Source: Nocardia beijingensis NBRC 16342 (GTDB taxonomy: Bacteria > Actinomycetota > Actinomycetes > Mycobacteriales > Mycobacteriaceae). Taken from it: DNA of 64,000 bases. The stretch is from the NCBI RefSeq assembly GCF_001612785.1, contig NZ_BDBC01000010.1:372001-436000 (forward strand). The letters run 5' to 3'. The notes below the pieces were generated by a model. It had not been told where the DNA came from and ran no database searches. It worked only from the letters and a program-made list of their open reading frames with translations. Both the position numbers and the translations under genes were made by a program. Shown here piece after piece: positions 8,679 through 17,051 of the stretch; the first letter of the stretch is position 1; every line of letters starts with the position of its first letter.

Positions 8679-8703
8679 CGGGCCGGGCCCCGTGCCCGGC
8701 CCG
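8679..8703 (+). terminator. GC-rich hairpin after fadD copy 1
   Basis: Ten-base perfect stem (8679-8688 with 8694-8703), five-base loop, directly after the fadD stop and followed by TTACC without a T-run. Probably a terminator or mRNA-stabilising hairpin. Confidence 0.5.
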
Positions 8704-8848
8704 TTACCAGCGGGTACCGACCCGATGAGATACGTGACACAACCGGTTACACACGCTTGCTAGTGTTAGCGCCAGCACTGGGTATATCGAATTGCGGTCC
8801 GCACCACCCGGAGGATCACCGGGTGACACCGCCGGAAGGTTGTCGTCG

Positions 8849-10507
8849 ATGTCTCTTTCCCTCCCCACGTTGGGCGGCGCCGCCCGCAAGGCGGGCGATC
8901 TGGCCCTTGGCGTGAACGTGATGGTCAAGCGGCGGCTGTTCAATCCGCTGCGCCCCGACCATGCCGCGCGGTCGGCGTTCAACATATTGAAGTTCGGACC
9001 GTTCGCCGGTGTCGTCATGCACGCCGCGCAGACCAGACCGCACGCCGTCGCGATCGTCGACGAACGCGGGGAACTGACCTTCGGGCAACTCGACGAGCAG
9101 TCCAACGCCCTGGCCCGCGGGTTGCAGAGCAAAGGCATCAATCCCGGTGACGTGGTGGCGATCCTGGCGCGCGACCACCGCGGCATGGTGCTGAGCCTGC
9201 TGGCCACCGGCAAGCTCGGCGTGCGCGGGGTGCTGATGAACACCGGGTTCGCCAAGCCGCAGTTCGCCGACGTGGCCGAGCGCGAGAACGTCAAGGCGGT
9301 GCTGCACGACAGCGAGTTCATCGACCTGATGAGCGCCATTCCCGCCGCGATCCCGCGCATTCTCACCTGGGTGGACCACAAGGACGACGCCGATCCCGCG
9401 ATCCCGACCGTCGATTCGCTGATCAGCGGACAGTCCGGCGCGGCGCTGCCCGCCCCGGCCAAGCCCGGCGGCATCGTCATCCTCACCAGCGGCACCACCG
9501 GCACCCCGAAGGGCGCCCCGCGCGACCGGGTCAGCCCGTTCGCCTCGGCCCAGTTCGTCGACCGGGTGCCGCTGCCTGCCGACGGCACCATGATCATGGC
9601 GGCGCCGATCTTCCACGGCACCGGCCTGTCCCAGTTCACCCTTGGTCTCGCGCTGGGCAACCGGGTGGTCTTCCAGCAGCGCCGCTTCGATCCCGAGCAG
9701 ACCCTCGCGAATATCCAGAAGTACCGGGCGGATTCGCTGATCGTGGTCCCGACCATGCTGCAACGCATCCTCGACCTGGACGCGGACGTGCTGGCGAAGT
9801 ACGACGTCAGCAGCATCAAGGTGATCTTCGCGGCGGGCTCGGCCATCGCGCCCGACGTGGTGACCCGCACGCTGGACCACTTCAACGACAGCCTCTACAA
9901 CCTCTACGGTTCCACCGAGTGCGCCGTGATGACCGTCGCGACGCCCGAGGACCTGCGCAAGGCGCCGACCACCGCGGGCAAGCCCCCGGTCGGCATCCGG
10001 ATCGTGCTGCTCGACGCCGACCGCAAGCCGATCACCGAGCCGAACGTGACCGGAACCATCTTCGTGGACAACGGCTTCGCCTTCACCGGCTACACCGACG
10101 GCCGCACCAAGGAAATGGTCGACGGCATGATGTCCAGCGGCGACGTCGGGCACTTCGACGCCGACGGTCTGCTCTACATCGACGGCCGCGACGACGACAT
10201 GATCGTCTCCGGTGGCGAGAACGTCTTCCCGCTCGAGGTGGAGAACCTGATCGCCGGGCGCGACGACGTCTTCGAGGCCGCCGTGGTCGGCGTGGACGAC
10301 CGCCAGTTCGGCAAGCGGCTGCGCGCGTTCGTCGTCCCTGGTCCCGATTGCAAGCGCGACCCGCAGGAGATCAAGGACTACGTCAAGGCGAACCTCGCCC
10401 GCTACAAGGTCCCCCGCGAGGTCGTCTTCCTCGACGAGCTGCCCCGCAACGCGACTGGCAAGCTGCTGCGCAAGCCGCTGATCGAGATGGAGGTCGACGC
10501 GGGCTGA
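8849..10507 (+). CDS. fadD: Fatty-acyl-CoA ligase (FadD family), copy 2
   Basis: 552 residues from ATG 8849 (GGAAGG upstream). It is clearly a paralogue of the gene at 7046: the two share long blocks such as the 'GVLMNTGFAKPQF/RVALMNTGFAKPQF' region, 'VKAVLHDSEF', the loop 'LTSGTTGTPKGAP' and the 'DGRDDDMIVSGGENVFP' hinge, with catalytic Lys about 538. It has a different N-terminal extension ('MSLSLPTLGGAARKAGDLALG'). A recent-looking tandem duplication with diverged ends suggests two substrate ranges or expression conditions. The promoter region contains a TAGTGTTAGCG stretch but no convincing operator. Confidence 0.87.
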   Translation: MSLSLPTLGGAARKAGDLALGVNVMVKRRLFNPLRPDHAARSAFNILKFGPFAGVVMHAAQTRPHAVAIVDERGELTFGQLDEQSNALARGLQSKGINPGDVVAILARDHRGMVLSLLATGKLGVRGVLMNTGFAKPQFADVAERENVKAVLHDSEFIDLMSAIPAAIPRILTWVDHKDDADPAIPTVDSLISGQSGAALPAPAKPGGIVILTSGTTGTPKGAPRDRVSPFASAQFVDRVPLPADGTMIMAAPIFHGTGLSQFTLGLALGNRVVFQQRRFDPEQTLANIQKYRADSLIVVPTMLQRILDLDADVLAKYDVSSIKVIFAAGSAIAPDVVTRTLDHFNDSLYNLYGSTECAVMTVATPEDLRKAPTTAGKPPVGIRIVLLDADRKPITEPNVTGTIFVDNGFAFTGYTDGRTKEMVDGMMSSGDVGHFDADGLLYIDGRDDDMIVSGGENVFPLEVENLIAGRDDVFEAAVVGVDDRQFGKRLRAFVVPGPDCKRDPQEIKDYVKANLARYKVPREVVFLDELPRNATGKLLRKPLIEMEVDAG

Positions 10508-10567
10508 GCCGCGCGTCCATGGTCTTCCCGGCGGTACGCCTGCCGCAGGCCGGGACGGCCGAACTAT

Positions 10568-10579
10568 TTCCAGTTGGAA
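10568..10579. promoter_or_regulatory. Inverted repeat TTCCA-GT-TGGAA
   Basis: Perfect 5-bp arms around two bases, 65 bp before the start of the small membrane protein at 10644. It is similar in design to the TCCCA/TGGGA palindromes at 6892 and 37037. Short, so chance is possible. Confidence 0.3.
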
Positions 10580-10643
10580 GCTGCACGTCCCAGCGGTTTT
10601 CGATGCGGTCGGACGCGTGCAATCGGTCCGCTATCATCAGCGG

Positions 10644-11207
10644 GTGAGTTACGAGTTCGACCGGTCTGCCGCGGGACGTCGCGGCGCCGTCGCGCGGGTG
10701 CGCGGTGGCTCGGCCGGTGCGATCTCGGGGGCCATTTCCGTCGCGGCGCACGGCTGGGCTTCCGGCGGCATGCTGCCCGACACCACCGCGCTGGCCCTGC
10801 TCGCCGCCGCGTCCGCCGTGATCGGCGCGTTGGTGGCGGGCCTGGCCCCGCTGCGCGAGACGTCGTCCGGGCTGGTCACGGCGCTGATCGCCGGCCAGCT
10901 GCTCGGGCACTTCACCATGGGGCTCGACTCGGGGCACTTGCATCACGGTGATGCCCAGCTGACTCCGGCCATGCTCGCCGCGCACGTGTGCGCGGCGTTC
11001 GCGGCGGCCGTCGTGATCCGGGGCGCGGAGGCCGCGTACCGGATCGGGACCGCGGTGCTGCGCCGTGTGCTGCCGGTGCGCCACACTCCGCCGGTCGTCG
11101 CCGACCGTGCTCCATTGCGTACGGTCCATCGTGACCGGGTCGTCCTGCGCGTGTTCGCCGCCGAGGCGTTGCGCACACGCGCTCCGCCGTTCGCGATCGT
11201 TCTCTAA
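10644..11207 (+). CDS. Small membrane protein upstream of the PepSY protein
   Basis: 187 residues from GTG 10644. It has about four hydrophobic segments, including 'ALALLAAASAVIGALVAGL' and 'MLAAHVCAAFAAAVVIRGA'. Between them lies 'LLGHFTMGLDSGHLHHGDA', a His/Met-rich extracytoplasmic stretch that could bind copper or iron. The C-terminal tail is Arg-rich. Together with the PepSY-domain protein 296 bp downstream on the same strand, it resembles metal-related membrane pairs of actinobacteria. I do not recognise the family; the link to metals is inference. Confidence 0.65.
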   Translation: MSYEFDRSAAGRRGAVARVRGGSAGAISGAISVAAHGWASGGMLPDTTALALLAAASAVIGALVAGLAPLRETSSGLVTALIAGQLLGHFTMGLDSGHLHHGDAQLTPAMLAAHVCAAFAAAVVIRGAEAAYRIGTAVLRRVLPVRHTPPVVADRAPLRTVHRDRVVLRVFAAEALRTRAPPFAIVL

Positions 11208-11503
11208 TTCTTTCCACACCCGGTGCACGCGTGGCGTGAGTGTTGCTCACCGTCACGGTCTTTCGTGCATCGCCGCGTCGCCTCGCGCTCTTGTGCCCAC
11301 GCCTGAGCGCGCGGACGCGACGTGTCGTCCCGGGTCGCGAATCCATCCCTCCGCGTGCGGCGGTGCGATCGGGCTCCCTCGCCGGAGCGCGTACGCCGTC
11401 GTCGCCGCGGCGAGCGCGTTCGATGTGTGCGCTTTCGCCGTGCCCACGGGTGCCGATGGGTGGTGCGTCCCGACCGGGTTCCGCCGTAAGAAACGAAACG
11501 ATC

Positions 11504-12967
11504 GTGAGTACAACAGAAACCATTTCCGACGCCGACCTATCGGAGCCGTCGGATTCCTCCGGCCCACGCCGGGCCACCGCGCGTAACAGTCTGTACGCGC
11601 TGGCCATGCGGCTGCACTTCTACGCAGGGGTGTTCGTCGGGCCGTTCATCCTCATCGCCGCCGTCACCGGCGCGCTCTACGCGATATCGCCGACGCTCGA
11701 GTCGATCGTGTCGCGCGACCTGCTGACGGTCACCGAGACCGGAACGCCCGAGCCGCTGTCGGAGCAGGTCGGCGCGGCCGTCGCCACCCGGCCGGACCTG
11801 CCGCTGGTCGCCGTCGCCCCGGCAGCGGGCGCGCACGACACCACCCGGGTGCTGTTCAGCGACCCGTCGCTGGGCGAATCCGAGCGGCGCGCGGTGTTCG
11901 TGAACCCGTACACCGCGCAGCCGGTGGGCGACTCCGTCGTCTACGGCAGCTCGGGTGCGCTGCCGATGCGCACCTGGATCGATCGGCTGCACCGGGACCT
12001 GCATCTGGGCGAACCCGGTCGGCTCTACAGCGAGCTGGCCGCGTCCTGGCTGTGGATCGTCGCGCTGGCCGGGCTGGTCGTCTGGGTGCGCCGGGTGCGC
12101 GGCCGCCGGGCCCGCAACGGCTGGGGCTGGCTGCTGGCGGCCGATCGGTCGCAGCGCGCGCGAGGCCGCACCATGAACTGGCACGGTGCGGTCGGGATGT
12201 GGGTGCTTCCCTTGGCGCTGCTGCTGTCAGCGACCGGCATGACCTGGTCGACCTACGCGGGTGAGAACATCACCGAACTGCGCGAGCAGCTCAGCTGGAC
12301 CACACCGGCGGTCAGCACCGCCCTGCCCGGTGCTGTTGCGCAGAGCCATGATTCGGGTTCCGATCACCACGGCAGCGGCCACGCCGAGCACGCGCCCGCC
12401 GACCCGGCCGATCGGATCGCCCAGCTGGATCGGGTGTACGCGACCGCGCGCGCCGAAGGCATCACGCAGGCGTCCGAGATCGCCGTCCCGGCCGCGCCGG
12501 GCAAAGCGTTCGCGGTGAAGGAACGCCGGATGCCCGGCACCTACGCCGTCGATTCCGTGGCCGTCGACGGCGCGACCGGCGCGGTCACCGATCGTCTGCC
12601 CTACGCCGACTGGCCGCTGATGGCCAAGCTCACCAACTGGGGCATCCAGTTCCACATGGGCCTGATGTTCGGGGTGCTCAATCAGTTGTTGCTGCTCGCG
12701 GCGATGATCGGTCTGATCACCGTGATCGTGCGCGGCTATCTGATGTGGTGGCGCAGGAGGCCGACGCGCGACGCGGGCCGGTTCGCGCTGGGCCGGGCGC
12801 CACGGCGCGGGGCCTTGCGCAAGACCTCGCTGTGGCTGCTCGCGCCGCTGGTGGCCGCCGCGCTGGTGGTCGGCTGGTTCGCCCCGCTGGTCGGGCTGAG
12901 CCTGCTGGTCTTCCTCGCGATCGACGTGCTGCTCGGTCTCGCCGGACGGGTGCGCTCCGCCGCTTAA
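11504..12967 (+). CDS. PepSY-associated transmembrane protein
   Basis: 487 residues from GTG 11504, chosen because the upstream frame is Arg-rich non-native sequence and AAGAAACGA precedes the GTG. The protein opens with 'MRLHFYAGVFVGPFILIAAVTG', the typical first helix of PepSY_TM (PF03929) proteins. It has further helices near 'WLWIVALAGLVVWVRRV', 'MNWHGAVGMWVLPLALLLSATG', 'FHMGLMFGVLNQLLLLAAMIG' and at the C-terminus. A His-rich loop (H-D-S-G-S-D-H-H-G-S-G-H-A-E-H) lies outside the membrane. PepSY_TM proteins include siderophore-iron reductases and copper-related proteins; the conserved intramembrane histidines suit haem or metal binding. Confidence 0.8.
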   Translation: MSTTETISDADLSEPSDSSGPRRATARNSLYALAMRLHFYAGVFVGPFILIAAVTGALYAISPTLESIVSRDLLTVTETGTPEPLSEQVGAAVATRPDLPLVAVAPAAGAHDTTRVLFSDPSLGESERRAVFVNPYTAQPVGDSVVYGSSGALPMRTWIDRLHRDLHLGEPGRLYSELAASWLWIVALAGLVVWVRRVRGRRARNGWGWLLAADRSQRARGRTMNWHGAVGMWVLPLALLLSATGMTWSTYAGENITELREQLSWTTPAVSTALPGAVAQSHDSGSDHHGSGHAEHAPADPADRIAQLDRVYATARAEGITQASEIAVPAAPGKAFAVKERRMPGTYAVDSVAVDGATGAVTDRLPYADWPLMAKLTNWGIQFHMGLMFGVLNQLLLLAAMIGLITVIVRGYLMWWRRRPTRDAGRFALGRAPRRGALRKTSLWLLAPLVAAALVVGWFAPLVGLSLLVFLAIDVLLGLAGRVRSAA

Positions 12968-12979
12968 CCCCACACATCC

Positions 12980-12995
12980 GCGGGCGAAGGCCCGC
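12980..12995 (+). terminator. Short hairpin after the PepSY gene
   Basis: Six-base stem GCGGGC/GCCCGC with a GAAG tetraloop, 12 bp after the stop codon. Weak support as a terminator because no T-run follows. Confidence 0.35.
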
Positions 12996-13067
12996 TACTC
13001 CCACGACCTACCGAACGTCATTGGTATGGCCGTCGCTTCGCCATGCCTCGAGAACCAAGGATTTTCC

Positions 13068-13817
13068 ATGCAGATCACGAAACTAGCCCTGGCCGCCGCG
13101 TTCACGACCGCTGCCCTGAGCATCGCCGCGGGCACGAGTTCCGCCGCTCCCGAGGTCGCCGCGGTGGACAGCGCGTCCGTCGACGCCACGTCCACCGAAG
13201 CCGCCGACGCCGTCGGTTTCACCGCCCACGCCACGGAGACGGCCAGCATCATCAGCATCGAGTCCGGCTCGCTGGTGGTCGAGGACCAGGTGCTGAAGGT
13301 GAAAGCCGCCGACGGCTCCGTCGTCGCCGGCGCGCCGTTGACCTTCCTGGTCGACGAATTCGAATTCCCCATCGCCGCGGAGATCTCCGGCCGCACCGCG
13401 ACCCTGACCCCTCAGTTCGACATGGCGCACGCGGTCTACAAGCCGGTCGCCCTCCCGTTCGAGGACAAGGCGCCGTGGAAGACCGAGTACGACCGTGAGC
13501 AGGCGGCCTGGTCCCGGATGACCAGCACCATCTCCATGGGCGCCACCATCGGCACCCTGGTCGGCGGCATCGGCGGCGCGGCGGTGGGCTGCGTGCTCGG
13601 CGGCATCGCGGGCGCGACCGTCGCCGCCGCCACCATCGTCGGCATGTTCGGCCCGTTCATCCCGGCCGCCGCCGTCGGCTGCCTCGGCGGCGTCGTCGCC
13701 GTCGGCGCCCTCGGCACGGTAGCGGGCCAAATCCTGGTGACAGCCCCCGTCGCCATCGGCGCGGCGATCATGTACTTCTCCACGATCAACTCCCCCATGC
13801 CCGCTCCCCTCAAGTGA
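13068..13817 (+). CDS. Secreted/membrane protein of a Nocardia-type family (DUF8020-like)
   Basis: 249 residues from ATG 13068 (AAGGA upstream). The signal peptide ends near 'SSAAPEV' (about residue 25). The middle is a beta-type domain ('SIISIESGSLVVEDQVLKV', 'GAPLTFLVDEFEFPI'). It is followed by 'FDMAHAVYKPVALPFEDKAPW' and a glycine-rich hydrophobic C-terminal half ('TLVGGIGGAAVGCVLGGIAG' and so on) that probably spans or inserts into a membrane. From memory this architecture is abundant in Nocardia genomes and rare elsewhere, which supports the genus guess. Function unknown. Confidence 0.75.
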   Translation: MQITKLALAAAFTTAALSIAAGTSSAAPEVAAVDSASVDATSTEAADAVGFTAHATETASIISIESGSLVVEDQVLKVKAADGSVVAGAPLTFLVDEFEFPIAAEISGRTATLTPQFDMAHAVYKPVALPFEDKAPWKTEYDREQAAWSRMTSTISMGATIGTLVGGIGGAAVGCVLGGIAGATVAAATIVGMFGPFIPAAAVGCLGGVVAVGALGTVAGQILVTAPVAIGAAIMYFSTINSPMPAPLK

Positions 13818-13824
13818 CCCGTTG

Positions 13825-13887
13825 ACGCGAGTGGCACACCACCGAGAGCTCTACTCGCGGTTCGCCGCAGTGGTGTGCCACTCGTGT
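13825..13887. terminator. Bidirectional hairpin between convergent genes
   Basis: A 15-bp perfect stem (13828-13842 with 13870-13884), extendable to 18 pairs with one G-T wobble. The 27-base loop itself contains two small hairpins. It starts 8 bp after the stop of the rightward gene and ends 15 bp before the 3' end of the leftward ArsI/CadI gene. Confidence 0.65.
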
Positions 13888-13901
13888 TCGTCGGTGGGGG
13901 G

Positions 13902-14414
13902 TCAGGCGCAGCAGGTGGCGCCGGAGGCGAGGGCTTCCTTCTTCGCCGCGGGGGTGCAGCACGTGGCTTCGGCGGCGGCTTCCTCGGCGGTGCCGCAGCA
14001 TGCCTGGACCGCGTCGGACGAGGTCGGTTCGGGTGCGGTGCCGAAGGTTTCGCTGTCGGCCAGGACGGTGTAGACCTCCCAGCGCTCGTCATCCGGGGCG
14101 GTGACCCAGACCTTGTCCTGGGTGGCGAAGCAGCAGGTCGTGGCGATCTGTTCTTCGGTGAACAATCCGGCTGCCGACAGGCGGGCGATCTCGGCGTGCA
14201 CCTTCTCGGAGTCTTCGACCTCGACGCCGAGGTGGTTGACGCTGCCGCCGTGGCCGGGGTTCTCGATCAGTACCAGTTTGAGCGGCGGTTCGGTGACGGC
14301 GAAGTTGGCGTAACCGGGCTTGCGTTTGGCGGGCTCGGTGGCGAACAGGGTCGAGTAGAACGCCACAGCTCGGTCGATGTCGTCGACGTTCAGGGCGAGT
14401 TGGATGCGGGACAT
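13902..14414 (-). CDS. ArsI/CadI-family metalloenzyme (organoarsenic C-As lyase or cadmium-induced protein)
   Basis: 170-residue vicinal-oxygen-chelate (glyoxalase-fold) protein. The start at 14414 has GGAGGT five bases upstream; the alternative at 14426 overlaps that site. Metal and arsenical ligands are visible: H61 in 'GGSVNHLGVEV', the vicinal pair C94-C95 in 'ATTCCFATQD' (cf. C96-C97 of ArsI), and Glu in 'ERWEVYTVL'. Three more Cys pairs (ACCG, TCCT, TCCA) sit in the C-terminal tail, as in other ArsI proteins. ArsI cleaves the C-As bond of trivalent methylarsenicals; the M. tuberculosis homologue CadI is cadmium-induced. Divergent from its likely repressor at 14513. Confidence 0.88.
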   Translation of the reverse strand: MSRIQLALNVDDIDRAVAFYSTLFATEPAKRKPGYANFAVTEPPLKLVLIENPGHGGSVNHLGVEVEDSEKVHAEIARLSAAGLFTEEQIATTCCFATQDKVWVTAPDDERWEVYTVLADSETFGTAPEPTSSDAVQACCGTAEEAAAEATCCTPAAKKEALASGATCCA

Positions 14415-14431
14415 GGCTACCTCCACTTATG

Positions 14432-14489
14432 TGACATATATCGAAGAACCGGTTCGGTGCCGAGTCTGCCACCTTTTCGACATATGTCA
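14432..14489. promoter_or_regulatory. ArsR operator pair in the divergent arsI-arsR promoter
   Basis: TGACATATATCGAA at 14432-14445 and its near-perfect inverse TTCGACATATGTCA at 14476-14489 (13 of 14 bases) face each other, centres 44 bp apart. The second contains the 10-bp perfect palindrome GACATATGTC. AT-rich TGACATATxTCG-type sequences are typical of mycobacterial ArsR/SmtB operators. Placement between two start codons fits repression of both genes until metal binds. Confidence 0.75.
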
Positions 14490-14512
14490 ATGCAGTCGGT
14501 AGGGTCGATCGC

Positions 14513-14872
14513 ATGCCCAAGACGCTGCCCGTGATCGATATGTCCGCCCCGGTGTGCTGCGCGCCGGTCGCGGCGGGGCCGGTCGACGACGCCGCCGCAC
14601 TCGAAGTGGCGTTGCGGTTGAAGGCGATCGCCGACCCGGTGCGGGTGAAGCTGCTGTCCCTGCTGCTGACCAGCGCCGCCGGAGAGGAGAACGGCGGCGA
14701 CCTGGCCACAGCGGTGGGTCTGTCGGAGTCGACGGTCAGCCATCACCTCGGCCAGCTCCGGAAGGCCGGGCTGGTGGAATCCGAACGACGCGGGATGAAC
14801 ACCTTCCACCGCGCCCGCCGCGACGCTCTGGCGGCGCTGTGTGTGGTGCTCGACCCCAACTGCTGCCGCTGA
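14513..14872 (+). CDS. arsR: ArsR/SmtB metalloregulatory repressor
   Basis: 119 residues, a single winged helix-turn-helix of the ArsR type: 'ALRLKAIADPVRVKLLSLLL' and a recognition helix in 'SESTVSHHLGQLRKAGLV'. The classical alpha3 metal site (ELCVCD) is absent. Instead there are C15-C16 near the N-terminus and C117-C118 at the extreme C-terminus. C15-C16 is the position used by Corynebacterium glutamicum ArsR (which adds C55, absent here), so the terminal pair may supply the third thiolate. It transcribes divergently from the ArsI/CadI gene across the operator pair, implying arsenite- or cadmium-responsive autorepression. Confidence 0.87.
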   Translation: MPKTLPVIDMSAPVCCAPVAAGPVDDAAALEVALRLKAIADPVRVKLLSLLLTSAAGEENGGDLATAVGLSESTVSHHLGQLRKAGLVESERRGMNTFHRARRDALAALCVVLDPNCCR

Positions 14873-15044
14873 ACTGGCCCTGTCGTCGCCGTCGGATCCT
14901 GGCCGGGGGCGCCGCGCTGCCGTCGCCGCAGCTGGTCGAGGCGTTACCAGGTCAGCGCGAGTAAGCCGCGAGACCGGCGACGACTCCATGTCGAGCAGCC
15001 AGCTGCCGGGATGTCCGCGCTGCGATCAGACCAGTCCGGGCAGT

Positions 15045-16856
15045 TCAACCGACCGAGAGTTTCACCACCGGATCGCGGCCCAGATCGGTGATGTAGATGT
15101 TGCCCGCCGAGTCGACCGCCACACCCTGAGGATTCTTCAGGCCGGTGAACGGTAGCGGGGTCGGCGTCGACGCGCCCGCCGCCAACCTCACCACCCATTT
15201 GTTACCCCAGTCCACGACGTACACATCGCCCGCCGCGTCGACCGCCAAGCCCTGGGGATCTTTGAGTCCGGTGAACGGCAACATGGTCGGCGCCGACGCG
15301 CCCGCCGCCAACATCCGCACCTGCTCGGTACCCAATTCGGTGACGTAGACGTTGCCCGCGGGGTCGACCGCCACCCCGTCGGGGCCTTGGAGCCCCGTCA
15401 ACGGCAGTGTCGTCGGAGCCGCCGCGCCCGCCGGCAGTTTCAGCACCCGATCATTACCCCGGTCGGCGACGTACACGTCTCCCGCCTTGTCGACCGCCAC
15501 ACCATGGGGGTCCTTCAGGCCGGTGATCGGCAGCGGGGTCGGCGTAGGCGCACCCGCCGCCAATTTCAGCACCCGATCGTTGCTCGTGTCGCTGACGTAG
15601 ACGTTGCCCGCCTGGTCGACCGCCACATCCTGGGGATTCTTCAAGCCCGCGATCGGCAGCGGGGTCGGCGCCGACGCACCCGCCGCCAATTTCAGCACCC
15701 GATCGCTATCCATGTCGGTGACGTACACGTTGCCCGCCGGGTCGACCGCCACACCGGTGGGCAGGCTGATGCCGGTGAACGGCAACGCGGTCTGTGAGGA
15801 GTAGCCCGGGGCGAGCGATGTGGGCGGACTGCCACCGCCGCCCGATTCCCGTTGGACACCGAGGACGACGGCTACGGTGGCCGCCACCGCCACCGCGACC
15901 GCGGCGGCGAGCACCCCGGCGGTCCTGGACGGCAATCCGAACCGCCGCCGTCCCTGGTGCGCGGGTACGCCCACGGTGGCGTCGACCGGGGAATCGTCCA
16001 ACGCGGCGCGGGCCGCCGCGGCCAGTTCGCGCACGGTCTGGTAGCGATCGCCGGGGTTCTTGGCCATCCCCTTGGCGATGACCGCATCGAACGCCGCGGG
16101 TACACCGGGTGTAGTGATGCTGGGGCGCGGCGGCGGGGTGTGCAGGTGATGGGCGATCACACCCTGCATCCCGAATTCGCTCGCGAACGGCGGCCGACCG
16201 GTCAGGCACTCGTACAGCACGCACGTCAACGCGTACACGTCCACGCGGGCATCGGCCTTGACCTCCGCGCCGATCTCCTCCGGCGCCATGTAGGCCAGGG
16301 TGCCGATGGTCTCGCCGGTCTGGGTCAGCGTACGGTCGTCGGCGGCGTGCGCGATCCCGAAGTCGATCAGGGAGGCGAATTCATCGGCGCCCAGCAGGAT
16401 ATTGGTGGGTTTGACGTCGCGGTGGACCAGCCCGGCGTCATGGGCCGCCTGCAGCGCACCGGCCACCTGGGCGATGATCGCCACTGCCCGCCGCGGCGGC
16501 AGGGCCCCTTCTCGCGCGATCAGCGTGCGCAGGTCGGTGCCCTCGATCAGCCGCATATTCAGATAGAGCCGACCATCGATGTCGCCGAAGTCGTGGATGG
16601 GGATCACATGCGGCTCGGTCAACTGCGCCACCGCCCGGCACTCTCGGCGGAACCGCTCGCGCAACTGCTCGTCATCGGCGAAGCGCTCCGGCAAGACCTT
16701 CAGAGCCACCACCCGGTTGGTCAGCGAATCGTGCGCCCGCCACACCTGGCCCATGCCGCCCTGACCCAGCAGCGATAACAGCCGATAGCGCCCGAACACC
16801 TCGGCTGACCCCGGCCCCTTGGCGGTGCCCCCGCCATCCACTGTCGCGTCGTTCAT
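15045..16856 (-). CDS. pknD: PknD-like membrane Ser/Thr protein kinase with NHL beta-propeller
   Basis: 603 residues. Kinase domain about 20-285: Gly loop GQGGMG (31-36), Lys53 in 'VALKVLPE', HRD 145-147, DFG 165-167, and activation loop with 'TQTGETIGTLAYMAPEE'. A juxtamembrane linker leads to one transmembrane helix (311-333). Then a Gly/Ser linker joins six 42-residue NHL repeats (about 364-603), each reading roughly 'GVAVDxAGNVYVxDxxxxRVLKLAAG', forming a six-bladed extracellular propeller. This is the PknD architecture of M. tuberculosis, where the propeller is thought to be the sensor. No phosphate-transport genes adjoin it here, unlike in M. tuberculosis. Start ATG 16856 has GGGACGG upstream. 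Confidence 0.9.
   Translation of the reverse strand: MNDATVDGGGTAKGPGSAEVFGRYRLLSLLGQGGMGQVWRAHDSLTNRVVALKVLPERFADDEQLRERFRRECRAVAQLTEPHVIPIHDFGDIDGRLYLNMRLIEGTDLRTLIAREGALPPRRAVAIIAQVAGALQAAHDAGLVHRDVKPTNILLGADEFASLIDFGIAHAADDRTLTQTGETIGTLAYMAPEEIGAEVKADARVDVYALTCVLYECLTGRPPFASEFGMQGVIAHHLHTPPPRPSITTPGVPAAFDAVIAKGMAKNPGDRYQTVRELAAAARAALDDSPVDATVGVPAHQGRRRFGLPSRTAGVLAAAVAVAVAATVAVVLGVQRESGGGGSPPTSLAPGYSSQTALPFTGISLPTGVAVDPAGNVYVTDMDSDRVLKLAAGASAPTPLPIAGLKNPQDVAVDQAGNVYVSDTSNDRVLKLAAGAPTPTPLPITGLKDPHGVAVDKAGDVYVADRGNDRVLKLPAGAAAPTTLPLTGLQGPDGVAVDPAGNVYVTELGTEQVRMLAAGASAPTMLPFTGLKDPQGLAVDAAGDVYVVDWGNKWVVRLAAGASTPTPLPFTGLKNPQGVAVDSAGNIYITDLGRDPVVKLSVG
15048..15767 (-). repeat. Six tandem 126-bp coding repeats (NHL blades)
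   Basis: The propeller portion of the kinase is encoded by six near-tandem units of 42 codons. DNA similarity between units is high, so the array could expand or contract by recombination. The last unit is shortened at the C-terminus, as expected for a propeller closed by the first strand. Confidence 0.8.
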
Positions 16857-17051
16857 GGTGCCGTCCCGTGACCACTTGTCTGGCTAACGGCGTACTCGCT
16901 TGCCTTCCGACCCGCGCTCGCGCGCGGGCAACTCCACCCTAGTCGATTCAGCCAGGCGAGACCCTCGTGAGTGCCCGCCTTCAAGATCAACAGCACATGG
17001 TGGAGAGTCTACGCGCGGAATGCCCGCAACCATGTGCCGTTGATCCCGGGA

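Noticed and set aside
7154..8740. 528-codon minus-strand frame over the first fadD
   Set aside because: Antisense shadow; the plus strand has all ANL motifs in order.
8816..10153. 445-codon minus-strand frame over the second fadD
   Set aside because: Same reason: antisense low-complexity frame without start signals.
15048..15767. Regularly spaced repeats that could suggest a CRISPR-like array
   Set aside because: The 126-bp period is in frame and encodes six NHL propeller blades; no short identical repeats with unique spacers.
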